From UBA7359 sp964392105 (GTDB taxonomy: Bacteria > Pseudomonadota > Gammaproteobacteria > Eutrophobiales > Eutrophobiaceae): 29,944 nt of DNA. Positions 8,050 to 16,878 of the stretch are shown here, piece by piece. A model generated the notes under the pieces. The model was not told the origin of the DNA, did not search any database, and saw only the letters and a list, made by a program, of their open reading frames with translations. Position 1 is the stretch's first letter. Every line of letters begins with the position of its first letter. A program made the position numbers and the translations under genes. The DNA lies in assembly GCA_964392105.1 (NCBI GenBank), contig CAYMPA010000018.1, positions 1-29,944 of the forward strand. Direction: 5' to 3'.

Positions 8050-8640
8050 CTACAAAATGTATTTAGCAACAGGAGAAAAACTTCGACGATGAATTTCAGT
8101 AATGCCTAATTTTTCTAATGACTCAATATGTTGTTTTGTCGGGTAACCTTTATGTGATGAAAAACCATAACCAGGATAAACTTCATCCAGGTTTATCATT
8201 TCATCATCTCGCGCTACTTTGGCAATAATTGATGCAGCACTGATTGCAGGGATCAGGCTATCACCCTTAATAATTGCAATTTTATTATAAACAATATCGG
8301 GTGTATATTGTCCATCAACCACGACCATATCTGGTTTTGTTTTCAATGACTCAACAGCACGCTTCATCGCCAACAAGCTCGCATTCAAAATATTTAATTC
8401 ATCAATCTCCTCAACTTCTGCTCGTCCTAATGACCAGGCCAGAGCACTAGATTTAATTTCATCTGATATAAATTCACGTTTTTTATGACTAAGTTTTTTT
8501 GAGTCTTTCAGGTCTTTAATTGGATTATCAGGATCTAAAATTACAGCTGCCGCAACTACTGGTCCAGCTAGTGGCCCCCTTCCAACTTCATCTACTCCAG
8601 CCAGTAATTCGACATTATTAATAAATGAGTAATCAGGCAT
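8050..8640 (-). CDS. rnhB: Ribonuclease HII
   Basis: RNase HII cleaves RNA in RNA-DNA hybrids and starts removal of single ribonucleotides from DNA. From the chosen ATG at 8640 the protein has 196 residues (E. coli 198). The catalytic pair D17-E18 lies in LLAGVDEVGRGPLAGPVVAA. Further acidic ligands lie in MVVVDGQYTP and AKVARDDEM. The C-terminus has the family pattern YGFSSHKGYPTKQHIESL. Longer starts at 8655 or 8652 exist, but the 8640 start overlaps the lpxB stop by eight bases (ATGCCTGA), which suits translational coupling, and has GGTG at a usable distance. Family and order are certain; only the start is open. Confidence 0.95.
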   Translation of the reverse strand: MPDYSFINNVELLAGVDEVGRGPLAGPVVAAAVILDPDNPIKDLKDSKKLSHKKREFISDEIKSSALAWSLGRAEVEEIDELNILNASLLAMKRAVESLKTKPDMVVVDGQYTPDIVYNKIAIIKGDSLIPAISAASIIAKVARDDEMINLDEVYPGYGFSSHKGYPTKQHIESLEKLGITEIHRRSFSPVAKYIL

Positions 8641-9781
8641 TTTTTTCACCATCAATTAATTCAAGTATTGCATTAGCTGCTTGAGAATCTGCATTCTTCC
8701 TAAGTTGTTTTGATAAATCAGATAAGTCCATTTTCATCTGTTCAACTTGTGCTTCAGAATTCAACAATTTGCCTAATTCAGTAGATAGAATTTCCGGTGT
8801 ACATTCTGATTGTAAACATTCTGGAACCAATCTTTTACCCGCTAATATATTCGGCAATGATGCATATGGTATCTTTGCCAATAATTTAACAATTAAGTGC
8901 GTTACAAAAGAGAAACGATAGGCAACAATCATGGGCTTTTTAAATAACATAGCTTCAAGGGTCGCTGTGCCTGATGCAAGCATGATGATATCAGCTGCTT
9001 CCATTACTTTTTGAGTCTTGCCAATATGCATATCAACTATTAAATCAGGCACAACTCTATTTTTTATTTCTTCAAAAGTATTTAACGATTCTTTATCTAC
9101 CAATCCACTTACAAAATAAAGCTTGCTGTTAGAACTTTGGGAAATTTCTGCTGCTTTTAATAGTGGACCAGCAATTTTGTTTATTTCTGTTAAACGACTG
9201 CCTGGCAAGAGAGCAATTACCGTCTTATCAATTGGTAAATTCAATTCATCTCTTGCTTGCTTAATATCCGGTTCATTACAAAATTTATCGGCCAGTGGAT
9301 GACCTACATATCGATTTGGAATATCATATTTATTATAGACAGCAGACTCAAAAGGAAAGAGATTTAATATCAAATCGACAGCTCCGCGAATTTTTTTCAC
9401 CCTGTATTCACGCCAGGCCCATATTGATGGACTAACATAATGAACTGTTTTTATCCCTGTCTTACGTAATTCCTTTTCCAACCATAGATTAAAATCCGGC
9501 GCATCGATACCTATAAAAATATCCGGCGGGTTCTTAATAAAATGAGCTCGGAGCGAATCTCTTATACTTCTTAACTCCAAATATCTACCTAGAACCTCGG
9601 TTATCCCCATAACTGATAATCGTTCCATGGGGAATAAAATTTTCATCCCTGTATTGGCAAGTTTTTCACCTCCAATACCTTCAATAGAGATATCCTCAAT
9701 ATTCTTTGCTAATTCATTAAGTAGTCCTGCACCAAGCATGTCGCCTGATGCTTCACCTGCGACAAGTCCTATGCGTACCAT
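8633..9781 (-). CDS. lpxB: Lipid-A-disaccharide synthase
   Basis: LpxB condenses UDP-2,3-diacylglucosamine with lipid X to make the beta-1,6 lipid A disaccharide on the inner face of the inner membrane. The protein has 382 residues, the same as E. coli, with a GT-B fold of family GT19. Visible signatures are GLVAGEASGDMLGAGLL at the N-terminus, IGIDAPDFNLWLEKELRK, HYVSPSIWAWREYRVKKI, ALLPGSRLTEI and MLASGTATLEAMLFKKPMIV. AGGA lies about eight bases before the ATG. Repeat B2 separates it from lpxA, although in most relatives these genes are nearly contiguous. Confidence 0.97.
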   Translation of the reverse strand: MVRIGLVAGEASGDMLGAGLLNELAKNIEDISIEGIGGEKLANTGMKILFPMERLSVMGITEVLGRYLELRSIRDSLRAHFIKNPPDIFIGIDAPDFNLWLEKELRKTGIKTVHYVSPSIWAWREYRVKKIRGAVDLILNLFPFESAVYNKYDIPNRYVGHPLADKFCNEPDIKQARDELNLPIDKTVIALLPGSRLTEINKIAGPLLKAAEISQSSNSKLYFVSGLVDKESLNTFEEIKNRVVPDLIVDMHIGKTQKVMEAADIIMLASGTATLEAMLFKKPMIVAYRFSFVTHLIVKLLAKIPYASLPNILAGKRLVPECLQSECTPEILSTELGKLLNSEAQVEQMKMDLSDLSKQLRKNADSQAANAILELIDGEKNA

Positions 9782-9812
9782 TAAGCAAATCCTATAAATC
9801 TACTATTAGATA

Positions 9813-9951
9813 TAGGTGTCCTTGAATATAGATTTTTTTTGTGAGAGCAAGAAAGCACCGTGCGCAGAACCGGAGTGTATATACAATACATGAGGATTTG
9901 AGCACGAAGCTGACGCAGCTATCGCGAAAAAAGGCATTTTCAAGGAACCTA
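9813..9951. repeat. Inverted-repeat element B2
   Basis: About 139 bases between lpxA and lpxB. Inverted ends are TAGGTGTCCTTGAATAT and CATTTTCAAGGAACCTA. The core has the same orientation as B1 (GTGAGAGCAAGAAAG, AACCGGAGTGTATA, AATACATGAGGATTTGAGCA, CTGACGCAGCTATCGCG). The end stems differ from B1 by paired changes, CCTTG/CAAGG here against CCTC(C)G/CGAGG there. The element ends eight bases from the lpxA stop codon. It is read antisense to the operon. Confidence 0.85.
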
Positions 9952-9958
9952 CATGTCA

Positions 9959-10732
9959 TTATCTGACAATGCCACGTTCCGACGCGGCAATAAATGAACG
10001 CATAATGTCCACTTTATCAGATTCAACTGACAATTCTGTTAGCACATCAAGCGCGTCTTTAAGAACCAGACCATCACGATATATCGCTTTATAAGCCTTT
10101 CGTAAGACATTTATCGTATCAAAATCAAATCCATGTCTTTTTAACCCTTCGCGATTAAGGCCCGATGGCTTTGCTTTATTTCCAGACACTAATACATACG
10201 GTGGGACATCTTTAACAATGACTGACGAAATAGCTGAAAAACTGTAACATCCAACACGACAAAATTGGTGCACGCCGGTAAAACCTCCAAGGATGACAAA
10301 ATCATCGATAATTACATGACCAGCTAAAGTCGCGTTATTGGCAAACACTGTATTATTTCCGACAATACAATCATGAGCGATATGCACATAAGCCATAATC
10401 CAGTTATTATCACCTATGACTGTTTTACCACCACCCTCACCTGTTCCTCTATTAATCGAAACATATTCGCGAATCGTATTACCTGTCCCGATCTCAAGAA
10501 TTGAGTCGTATTCTCCCTGATATTTTTTATCTTGTGGGTCTTCACCTATAGAACTAAAATGAAATATCTTGTTATTTGGACCTATTGATGCAGGACCCTT
10601 TATTACTACATGTGATCCAATAACTGTGCCTGAATCTATTGATACGTCTGCACCAATTACAGAATATGGCCCAACATTCACATCTGAATGAACATTGGCA
10701 TCAGGATGGATTATAGCTGTAGCATCAATCAT
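9959..10732 (-). CDS. lpxA: UDP-N-acetylglucosamine acyltransferase
   Basis: LpxA transfers a 3-hydroxyacyl chain from acyl carrier protein to the 3-OH of UDP-GlcNAc, the first step of lipid A synthesis in the cytoplasm. The protein has 257 residues (E. coli 262). It opens with IDATAIIHPDANVHSDVNVG and continues with hexapeptide repeats forming a left-handed beta helix. The catalytic histidine is H120 in YVHIAHDCIVGNN. The C-terminal helical domain begins near NREGLKRHGF. The start lies four bases after the fabZ stop, and GGAG within the last fabZ codons serves as ribosome site, so the two are tightly coupled. Confidence 0.97.
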   Translation of the reverse strand: MIDATAIIHPDANVHSDVNVGPYSVIGADVSIDSGTVIGSHVVIKGPASIGPNNKIFHFSSIGEDPQDKKYQGEYDSILEIGTGNTIREYVSINRGTGEGGGKTVIGDNNWIMAYVHIAHDCIVGNNTVFANNATLAGHVIIDDFVILGGFTGVHQFCRVGCYSFSAISSVIVKDVPPYVLVSGNKAKPSGLNREGLKRHGFDFDTINVLRKAYKAIYRDGLVLKDALDVLTELSVESDKVDIMRSFIAASERGIVR

Positions 10733-10736
10733 GGAA

Positions 10737-11192
10737 TTACTCCATGATTGTCGTTAACAACTCAGCGGATGCCACCAGATCTGAATCAACATAGGCAGAA
10801 GCATGAAATTTCCAAATATTTCTTTTTAATGTTAGAAATTTAACATCAAGATTTAATTGATCGCCAGGCACAACCGGTTTTCTGAAACGAACTTTATCAA
10901 CCCCTACTAAATAGTACAAATCATCTTCAGAAGCCCTGCCTTCATCAAATCCAAAAGCACCAAGTAATGCAGCCGCTTGAGCGAACGCTTCAATAATTAA
11001 TACCCCAGGCATTACCGACTTATTTGGGAAATGCCCCTGAAAGAAAGGTTCATTAATTGTTATATTTTTAAATGCCTTGATATATTGACCATTTTTTATT
11101 TCAAGCACACGATCAATCATTAAAAAAGGATAGCGGTGAGGTAATACGGTCTTGATTTTTTCAATATCAATTATGTTTGAAGCATCTTGCAT
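10737..11192 (-). CDS. fabZ: 3-hydroxyacyl-ACP dehydratase FabZ
   Basis: FabZ dehydrates 3-hydroxyacyl-ACP in the fatty acid elongation cycle and competes with LpxA for 3-hydroxyacyl-ACP, balancing phospholipid against lipid A. The hot-dog fold protein has 151 residues, the same as E. coli. It contains LPHRYPFLMIDRVLE, then the active site H54 in GHFPNKSVMPGVLIIEAFAQ with E68 as its partner. GAGGTG lies well placed before the ATG at 11192. It sits 16 bases after lpxD and directly before lpxA, the standard order. Confidence 0.97.
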   Translation of the reverse strand: MQDASNIIDIEKIKTVLPHRYPFLMIDRVLEIKNGQYIKAFKNITINEPFFQGHFPNKSVMPGVLIIEAFAQAAALLGAFGFDEGRASEDDLYYLVGVDKVRFRKPVVPGDQLNLDVKFLTLKRNIWKFHASAYVDSDLVASAELLTTIME

Positions 11193-11208
11193 AAATAATT
11201 TTTCACCT

Positions 11209-12216
11209 CTAGTCCAATCTATTCATTATCTTTTTTATTGTCTCATCCAGTTTTTTAAAACGAATAATATTTCTTCTCCAGGTCCTGTTATCTGTAACAG
11301 GTAGACCTGATGAATAGACACCTGGAGAGTTTATTGAATTTGCAACTCCTGACATGGCAGTAATAATAACATCATTGGCAATTTCGATATGACCATTTAT
11401 AGCGGCTGCTCCACCTATCATGCAACGTTTTCCGATAATTGCACTTCCAGCAATTCCAGTACAACCGGCAATTGCAGTATTCTCTCCAATGACTACGTTA
11501 TGTCCGATCTGTACCTGATTATCTATTTTTACACCTGTTTCAATTATCGTGTCTTCTATAGCACCACGATCAATCGTGGAATTTGCGCCAACCTCAACAT
11601 TATCACCAATCTTGACTGAACCTATCTGGGGAATCTTTATCCATTGGTCATTTTCTTGTGCCAAACCAAATCCGTCAGCGCCTATCACGACACCTGGGTG
11701 AAGAATAACGTTTTTCCCTATAACAACATGACGACATAAGGTTACGTTTGCAACTAGTGACGTGTTTTCACCAATCTCGACATTATCTTCAATAACACAA
11801 CCGGAACCAATATATGCTCCCGGACGAATAACAACATTATTACCAACAACAACTTTAGCTGATATGGATGAGGAATCGTCAATATCACATTCCGAGCCAA
11901 ATACCGCACTTTCATCTATATATCCAGGTAGTTTTATGCCTGGATATAGATGATTTGCAATCTTGGCATAGGCTAAATAGGGTGTTTTGCAAACCAGTGA
12001 ATTCGTAGGGCAGTTTTTAAAATCTTCCTCAGATAAAATAACTGCTGAGGCATTCGTTTGTGGTAATTGATGTGCGTAATGCCGATTTGATAAAAATGAT
12101 ATTTCCCCTTCTTTCGCCAATCTCAAGGTATTTACAGAATAAATTTTACAGTCTGCATCTCCTTCTAATCTTGCTCTGCTTACTTGTGATAATTCTCCAA
12201 GTGTGGCGACTGGCAT
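11209..12216 (-). CDS. lpxD: UDP-3-O-acylglucosamine N-acyltransferase
   Basis: LpxD adds the second 3-hydroxyacyl chain, at the 2-amino group of UDP-3-O-acylglucosamine, in lipid A synthesis. The protein has 335 residues (E. coli 341). The N-terminal uridine-binding domain contains EISFLSNRHYAHQLPQTNAS. Hexapeptide repeats follow from about residue 110. The catalytic histidine is H239 in VQIGHNVVIGENTAIAG. The C-terminal helix (WRRNIIRFKKLDETIKKIMN) fits the ACP-binding extension. The gene begins 26 bases after the skp stop, with only a weak ribosome site (CGAG). Confidence 0.97.
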   Translation of the reverse strand: MPVATLGELSQVSRARLEGDADCKIYSVNTLRLAKEGEISFLSNRHYAHQLPQTNASAVILSEEDFKNCPTNSLVCKTPYLAYAKIANHLYPGIKLPGYIDESAVFGSECDIDDSSSISAKVVVGNNVVIRPGAYIGSGCVIEDNVEIGENTSLVANVTLCRHVVIGKNVILHPGVVIGADGFGLAQENDQWIKIPQIGSVKIGDNVEVGANSTIDRGAIEDTIIETGVKIDNQVQIGHNVVIGENTAIAGCTGIAGSAIIGKRCMIGGAAAINGHIEIANDVIITAMSGVANSINSPGVYSSGLPVTDNRTWRRNIIRFKKLDETIKKIMNRLD

Positions 12217-12242
12217 AAAAACATTACTCGTTGTTTATTACG

Positions 12243-12770
12243 TTATTCAGATGCGCCATTTTGTTCTTTTTTAAGGTATTCAATCACCAATCCGCTTATA
12301 TCAACCTTGGGACTGGCATATATAACACCCTCACTTAATACAACATCATAATTATTGTCTTTGGCTACTTGTTGTATTGCTTGAACAATCTTTTTTTGAA
12401 TCTTGGCAAATTCTTCATTACGACGAAAATTCAAATCTTCTCTAAACTCATCCTGATCACGTTTTAGATCACGTTTCCTGGAAATAATATCCCTTTCAAG
12501 TTTTAAGCGCTCTTGTTCACTCATGATGGCACTATCTTTATTAAACTTATCTTCAAGTTCCTTTAGTGTTTTTTGTTCTGCCACGAGTTTTTTGTCTTGA
12601 GGGGAAAATTCTTTTTCGATCATCTTTCTTGCAACATTAGCCTGAGGGGACTGTTCCAGAACACGAATCGCATTAACCGCACCAAGTTTATATGTCTCTT
12701 CAGCATAAGACTGCGAAGTTATTACCAACACGCAAAAGATTGAGATTAATAAATTAAACAATATTTTCAT
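12243..12770 (-). CDS. skp: Periplasmic outer-membrane-protein chaperone Skp (OmpH)
   Basis: Skp is a trimeric jellyfish-shaped chaperone that holds unfolded outer-membrane proteins in the periplasm on the way to the BAM complex. The protein has 175 residues. A signal peptide covers about residues 1-23 (ISIFCVLVITSQSYA then EETYKLG). The mature start YKLGAVNAIRVLEQSPQ is typical of the OmpH family. A long charged coiled coil follows (about residues 50-125, rich in K, E, R and D), then the return strand DNNYDVVLSEGVIYASPKVD. GGAG lies before the ATG. It follows bamA by 20 bases. Confidence 0.94.
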   Translation of the reverse strand: MKILFNLLISIFCVLVITSQSYAEETYKLGAVNAIRVLEQSPQANVARKMIEKEFSPQDKKLVAEQKTLKELEDKFNKDSAIMSEQERLKLERDIISRKRDLKRDQDEFREDLNFRRNEEFAKIQKKIVQAIQQVAKDNNYDVVLSEGVIYASPKVDISGLVIEYLKKEQNGASE

Positions 12771-12790
12771 TAACTTTATGCTCCAAATAA

Positions 12791-15091
12791 CTAGAATGAT
12801 GTTCCAAATGTAAATTGGAAATTTTGTATATCATCAGTACTTTTATCTGCTAAAGGAATTGCATAACTTATACTGACAGCACCAAAAGGAGAAATCCATA
12901 TCGCACTTACACCAGTAGAATATCGCAAATCCCCTAACGATATATCTTCATTGGGACCAAATACATTACCAGCATCAACAAAACCTGTAACCCTCACGGA
13001 TTTCTTATAGTCACTTAGAAAAGGAACTGGCAATATCACCTCTGCATTACCTACAATCCTTGTATCTCCTCCAAGCGGTCGATTTAAACTATCCTTGGGT
13101 CCCAGTGTATTTTCTTCATATCCCCGAACAGATTTAGTACCGCCAGCAAAGAAATTTTCAAAAAATGGTAATTCTGTGGTATCTCCATAACTGTCACCAT
13201 AGCCTAGATTAGCGCCTAATGTCAGGATAAAATCTTCGTAAATATCCTTGAACCATTTAGTTCTATAATTAATTTTATAATACTGAAGCGAGTCACCAAA
13301 ACTTGGTATTGATACTACTGTACTAATACTGTGTAATATTCCTTTATCAGGTAATATTCTTTTGTTGCGTGTATCGTAACTAAATCCCGCTGTAAATTTA
13401 AATTGATCGTATTCATCGCCATTTTTACTAACAAAATCTGTGAGTTGTGTTGATGAACTACTTGCGATATCAAGTTCAGTCTTTGTGTAATTAAAAGCTG
13501 CTTCTATACGGTTATTTTCTGTGACCGGTAATCCAAAACTTAACGTGCTTCCATACTCCTTGGTTTCATAAGACGCTAAATTTGCATCGAATGCATCTGT
13601 CTCGCGATAAAATACATCAAACCCTTGACCAATCCCATCGACAGTATAATAAGGATTAAAATATCCTAGAGAATATCGCGTATTAACATCACTATTATTA
13701 AATGCGAATGAAAAACGTTTACCACTGCCAAGAAAATTATCCTGGGCAATAGTAGTATTAAATATTAATCCTTGGTCTGCTGAAAACCCAAGGCCAGCGC
13801 TTAATTGCCCCCCCGGTGCTTCCTCAATCGTGTAATTCACATCAACCTGGTCAGTCGTCCCGGCAACCGCAGGTGTTTCAACATTAACATCCTTGAAATA
13901 ACCTGTTCTTTGTAAGCGTTGTTTCCCCCTCTCAATCTGTGTAGTAGATATCCATGCACCTTCCTGTTGACGCATTTCACGCCGTAATACTTCATCCCTT
14001 GTTTTTGAATTTCCTGAAAAATTTATACGCCTGACATAAACTCGTTTACCGGGATCAACAAAAAAGGTAATCGCAACTGTTTTATCATCCTTATTAATAT
14101 CCGGGATTGAGTTTACATTTGCAAAGGAATAACCTTCTTCGCCCAGTCTTTCAGTTAATTTTTTACTGCTTTCTGTTACTTTTTTGCGTGAAAAATATTC
14201 ACCACTATTTATGTAGACAAATTCAAATAAATTTTCTTCAGGTAGTATTAAATCTCCAGCCAATTTAACCTCAGTAATTGTGTATTGCTCTCCCTCACTT
14301 ATATTAATTGTTATATATATATCCTTTTTATCAGGCGTAATAGAAACTTGCGTAGAATCGATATTGAAATTTAAATATCCATCATCAAGATAAAAAGAGC
14401 GTAATGCTTCCAGATCACCTGACAGTTTTTGCTTTGAATATTGATCATTTTTTGTAAAAAACGAAAACAATGTTGGCGCACTTAATTTAAATTGTTTGAG
14501 CAATTTCTTTTCTTTAAAGAGCTTGTTTCCAACAATGTTAATTTTCTTGATCCTGGCAGCGAGGCCTTCTGAAACCTCGATTAAAATGCTAACGCGGTTA
14601 TTATCAAGTTCCGTCACAGTAGAATTAATTTTGACTGCATATTTACCAAATGAATAATATTGTCGCTGCAATTCCTGCTCAACCTGATCCAGTTGAGCCT
14701 GGACAAATACCCGACCTTCAGCAAAGCCGAATTGCTTGAGATTTTCCAATAGTTCATCGGTCTTGATATCTTCATTCCCGGACATGGCAATGGTGCCAAT
14801 TGCGGGGCGTTCCCTGAAAAGAAAAACCAGGACATCCCCATCTCTTTCAAGCCTGACATCCTCAAAAAAGCCGGTTTTAAATAACGCCCTGACTGCTTCA
14901 GATGAACGGGAGTCATCGAATGTATCTCCGACCTTCATAGGCAAATAATTGAATACCGTTCCTGGTGTAATTCGATTCAACCCTTCAACACGAATATCCT
15001 CAATCACAAACTCCTGTGCTGCCTGCAGTTTAGCAACCAGTGACAAGGACAATATTAAAACATAAAGTAATTTATGAACTTTGAATTGCAT
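12791..15091 (-). CDS. bamA: Outer membrane protein assembly factor BamA
   Basis: BamA is the core of the BAM complex that folds beta-barrel proteins into the outer membrane. The protein has 766 residues, somewhat shorter than the 810 of E. coli. The signal peptide ends near LVAKLQAAQEF. POTRA domains start at FVIEDIRVEGLNRITPGTVF, and further units begin at ARIKKINIVGNKLF, YTITEVKLAGDLILP and VYVRRINFSGNSKTRDEVLR. The 16-strand barrel starts near GQLSAGLGFSADQGL. It contains the conserved loop-6 motif VRGYE in GGTKSVRGYEENTLGP. The last residue is phenylalanine (FTFGTSF), the expected barrel signal. It is flanked by rseP and skp as usual. Confidence 0.97.
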   Translation of the reverse strand: MQFKVHKLLYVLILSLSLVAKLQAAQEFVIEDIRVEGLNRITPGTVFNYLPMKVGDTFDDSRSSEAVRALFKTGFFEDVRLERDGDVLVFLFRERPAIGTIAMSGNEDIKTDELLENLKQFGFAEGRVFVQAQLDQVEQELQRQYYSFGKYAVKINSTVTELDNNRVSILIEVSEGLAARIKKINIVGNKLFKEKKLLKQFKLSAPTLFSFFTKNDQYSKQKLSGDLEALRSFYLDDGYLNFNIDSTQVSITPDKKDIYITINISEGEQYTITEVKLAGDLILPEENLFEFVYINSGEYFSRKKVTESSKKLTERLGEEGYSFANVNSIPDINKDDKTVAITFFVDPGKRVYVRRINFSGNSKTRDEVLRREMRQQEGAWISTTQIERGKQRLQRTGYFKDVNVETPAVAGTTDQVDVNYTIEEAPGGQLSAGLGFSADQGLIFNTTIAQDNFLGSGKRFSFAFNNSDVNTRYSLGYFNPYYTVDGIGQGFDVFYRETDAFDANLASYETKEYGSTLSFGLPVTENNRIEAAFNYTKTELDIASSSSTQLTDFVSKNGDEYDQFKFTAGFSYDTRNKRILPDKGILHSISTVVSIPSFGDSLQYYKINYRTKWFKDIYEDFILTLGANLGYGDSYGDTTELPFFENFFAGGTKSVRGYEENTLGPKDSLNRPLGGDTRIVGNAEVILPVPFLSDYKKSVRVTGFVDAGNVFGPNEDISLGDLRYSTGVSAIWISPFGAVSISYAIPLADKSTDDIQNFQFTFGTSF

Positions 15092-15123
15092 GTAATTGTT
15101 ACTTATTTTATTTTTATAATTAT

Positions 15124-16491
15124 TTATCCTAATAACCGGATAATATCGTTATAGAAAGCAACGCTCATTAAACCCAACAACAAGACTAATCCTATCTGTT
15201 GTCCGAGTATTTGCGTTGCCTCAGAAACCGGTTTCCCTATTACAAGCTCTATAAGGTAATACATTAAGTGCCCGCCATCCAGTAGTGGTACTGGTAACAG
15301 GTTAAGAACACCTAAACTGACACTCACTATGGCCATAAAACTCAAGAATGCAACCAGTCCAATACCGGCTGATTGTCCCGCATATTTTGCAATGCTAATC
15401 GGGCCACTCAAGTTTTTTACTGATGCTTCACCAACGAGCATTTTACCAAGTAAGCGAAGGGTTAGCACTGACATTTCCCCTGTCTTTTTCAATGCTTTTA
15501 CAAAGGCATGATGTATTGAATATGACTCTATCGTAAAGTACGAATCAAACAAATCATCGGGTTTAAATGCTGCCGCACCGATACGCCCTATAATCGCGTC
15601 ATCAGATTGAATGCTGCCCGGGGTTAATTCAATATTAATTACTGTATCACCTCGTAATATTTCGATTCCTAGTATTTTACCCGGGTTTTTTCTTATAATT
15701 TCAACCCATTCCCTCCATGAATTTATAGAACCGCCATTAACACTGATTATTTCGTCATATTGAAGCAAGCCACTTTTTTCAGCAGCGCCATCTGGCAATA
15801 CTTCACCTATAATTGCTGGTAGCTTTAATTCAATGACTTTTAAACCCAAAGCTTCCAGCAACTTCCCTTCAGCCATTTCATCTATTGAGATTTTGGAAAG
15901 ATCTATACTTACAGTTTGCTCCACACTATTACTATCAATTACATTTATATTAATAACATCACCATTAACAACGTGATTAACCAGCTTATCAATAACCGCC
16001 GACCATGTCGGTGTTTTAACCTTATTAACCGATAATATCTCCTGTCCTGATATCAAACCGGATTGAGCACTTATTGATGAAGGTTCTACATCGCCAATGA
16101 TGGGTTTCAACCCATTTACACCAATCATAAAAATCATCCAATATGCAAATATGGCGAAGATAAAGTTAAACACTGGCCCGGCTGAAACAATCGCGAATCT
16201 TTGCCAAAGTGGCTTATAATTAAATGAACGAGGTAATTCCTCTTCTTTAACTTCACCTTCCCGTTCATCCAACATTTTTACGTAGCCACCCAAGGGTAAT
16301 GCTGCTATCACGAACTCTGTATTATCTTTGCCAGATCGCTTTATATAGATTGATCGGCCAAATCCAACAGAAAATCGCAGAATCTTTACATCACATCTTC
16401 GTGCTACCCAATAGTGACCAAACTCATGGAATGTAATTAATACGCCAAGTGCAATAATAAATGCGGCAATGGATTGTAGAATTTCGATCAT
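15124..16491 (-). CDS. rseP: Site-2 protease RseP
   Basis: RseP is an inner-membrane zinc metalloprotease that cleaves the anti-sigma factor RseA after DegS, releasing sigma-E when outer-membrane assembly fails. From the ATG at 16491 it has 455 residues (E. coli 450). The zinc site HEFGH has H22, E23 and H26. The third ligand is D405 in NLLPVPLLDGGH. Two PDZ domains lie between the membrane segments (about residues 110-290, including AAEKSGLLQYDEIISVNGG). A longer frame reaches 16527, but those 12 residues are coded by repeat D and have no family match. The start codon touches the end of that repeat, so the original ribosome site may be lost; only GAGAA and AGG are visible. RseA is not in the window. 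Confidence 0.95.
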   Translation of the reverse strand: MIEILQSIAAFIIALGVLITFHEFGHYWVARRCDVKILRFSVGFGRSIYIKRSGKDNTEFVIAALPLGGYVKMLDEREGEVKEEELPRSFNYKPLWQRFAIVSAGPVFNFIFAIFAYWMIFMIGVNGLKPIIGDVEPSSISAQSGLISGQEILSVNKVKTPTWSAVIDKLVNHVVNGDVININVIDSNSVEQTVSIDLSKISIDEMAEGKLLEALGLKVIELKLPAIIGEVLPDGAAEKSGLLQYDEIISVNGGSINSWREWVEIIRKNPGKILGIEILRGDTVINIELTPGSIQSDDAIIGRIGAAAFKPDDLFDSYFTIESYSIHHAFVKALKKTGEMSVLTLRLLGKMLVGEASVKNLSGPISIAKYAGQSAGIGLVAFLSFMAIVSVSLGVLNLLPVPLLDGGHLMYYLIELVIGKPVSEATQILGQQIGLVLLLGLMSVAFYNDIIRLLG

Positions 16492-16878
16492 CCTGGAATT
16501 CTCAGTTGGGCAGCTTTTTTGCTCCATGCAAAAGCTGCATACACGCCATCCATGGCGTTAACTCGTTTGAGTGTGTGTTTTTTAGGTACATTTGCACCGA
16601 CTAAAAAGCCGCACATAGTTATCTCCATGGAAGGAGTGTATGTCGCGAGAGGACAGGACGTCCGAAGCGACATTCTACGTAAGACTTTTGCCGCCAAGCA
16701 AAGCTTCCGCTTCCTGCTCACGCTACTTACCTACGTCCCTGTAGGCAAATGTGCCTGAAAAACGTGCAATCAAATGAGTAGGCAAACCTGCCTAATCTGT
16801 AATTGCCTAACAGGCTATAACAGTATTTTTTTAACAATATAATCATAATTTTTAGCCGATCAACTGAGAAATCCAGGA
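16491..16878. repeat. Inverted-repeat element D, a chain of small palindromes
   Basis: The element is 388 bases with 18-base terminal inverted repeats: TCCTGGAATTCTCAGTTG (16491-16508) and CAACTGAGAAATCCAGGA (16861-16878), 17 of 18 pairing. It fills the dxr-rseP gap exactly: the dxr stop codon starts at 16879 and the rseP start codon ends at 16489. Inside lie at least eight short palindromes: 16510-16538, 16543-16558 (ACGCCATCCATGGCGT), 16623-16636, 16640-16673 enclosing 16651-16663, 16730-16745, 16743-16756, 16779-16794 and 16805-16815. Plus-strand frames across it are not credible genes. Confidence 0.8.

Noticed and set aside
16492..16527. Twelve-residue N-terminal extension of RseP in the same frame.
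   Set aside because: It is coded by the repeat, and the family start MIEILQSIAAFI at 16491 places the zinc-site residues at the same numbers as in E. coli.
16519..16758. Open frame of 79 codons on the plus strand within element D, and a minus-strand frame at 16488-16721.
   Set aside because: Both run through the palindromic repeat, have no family match and overlap the ends of neighbouring essential genes.
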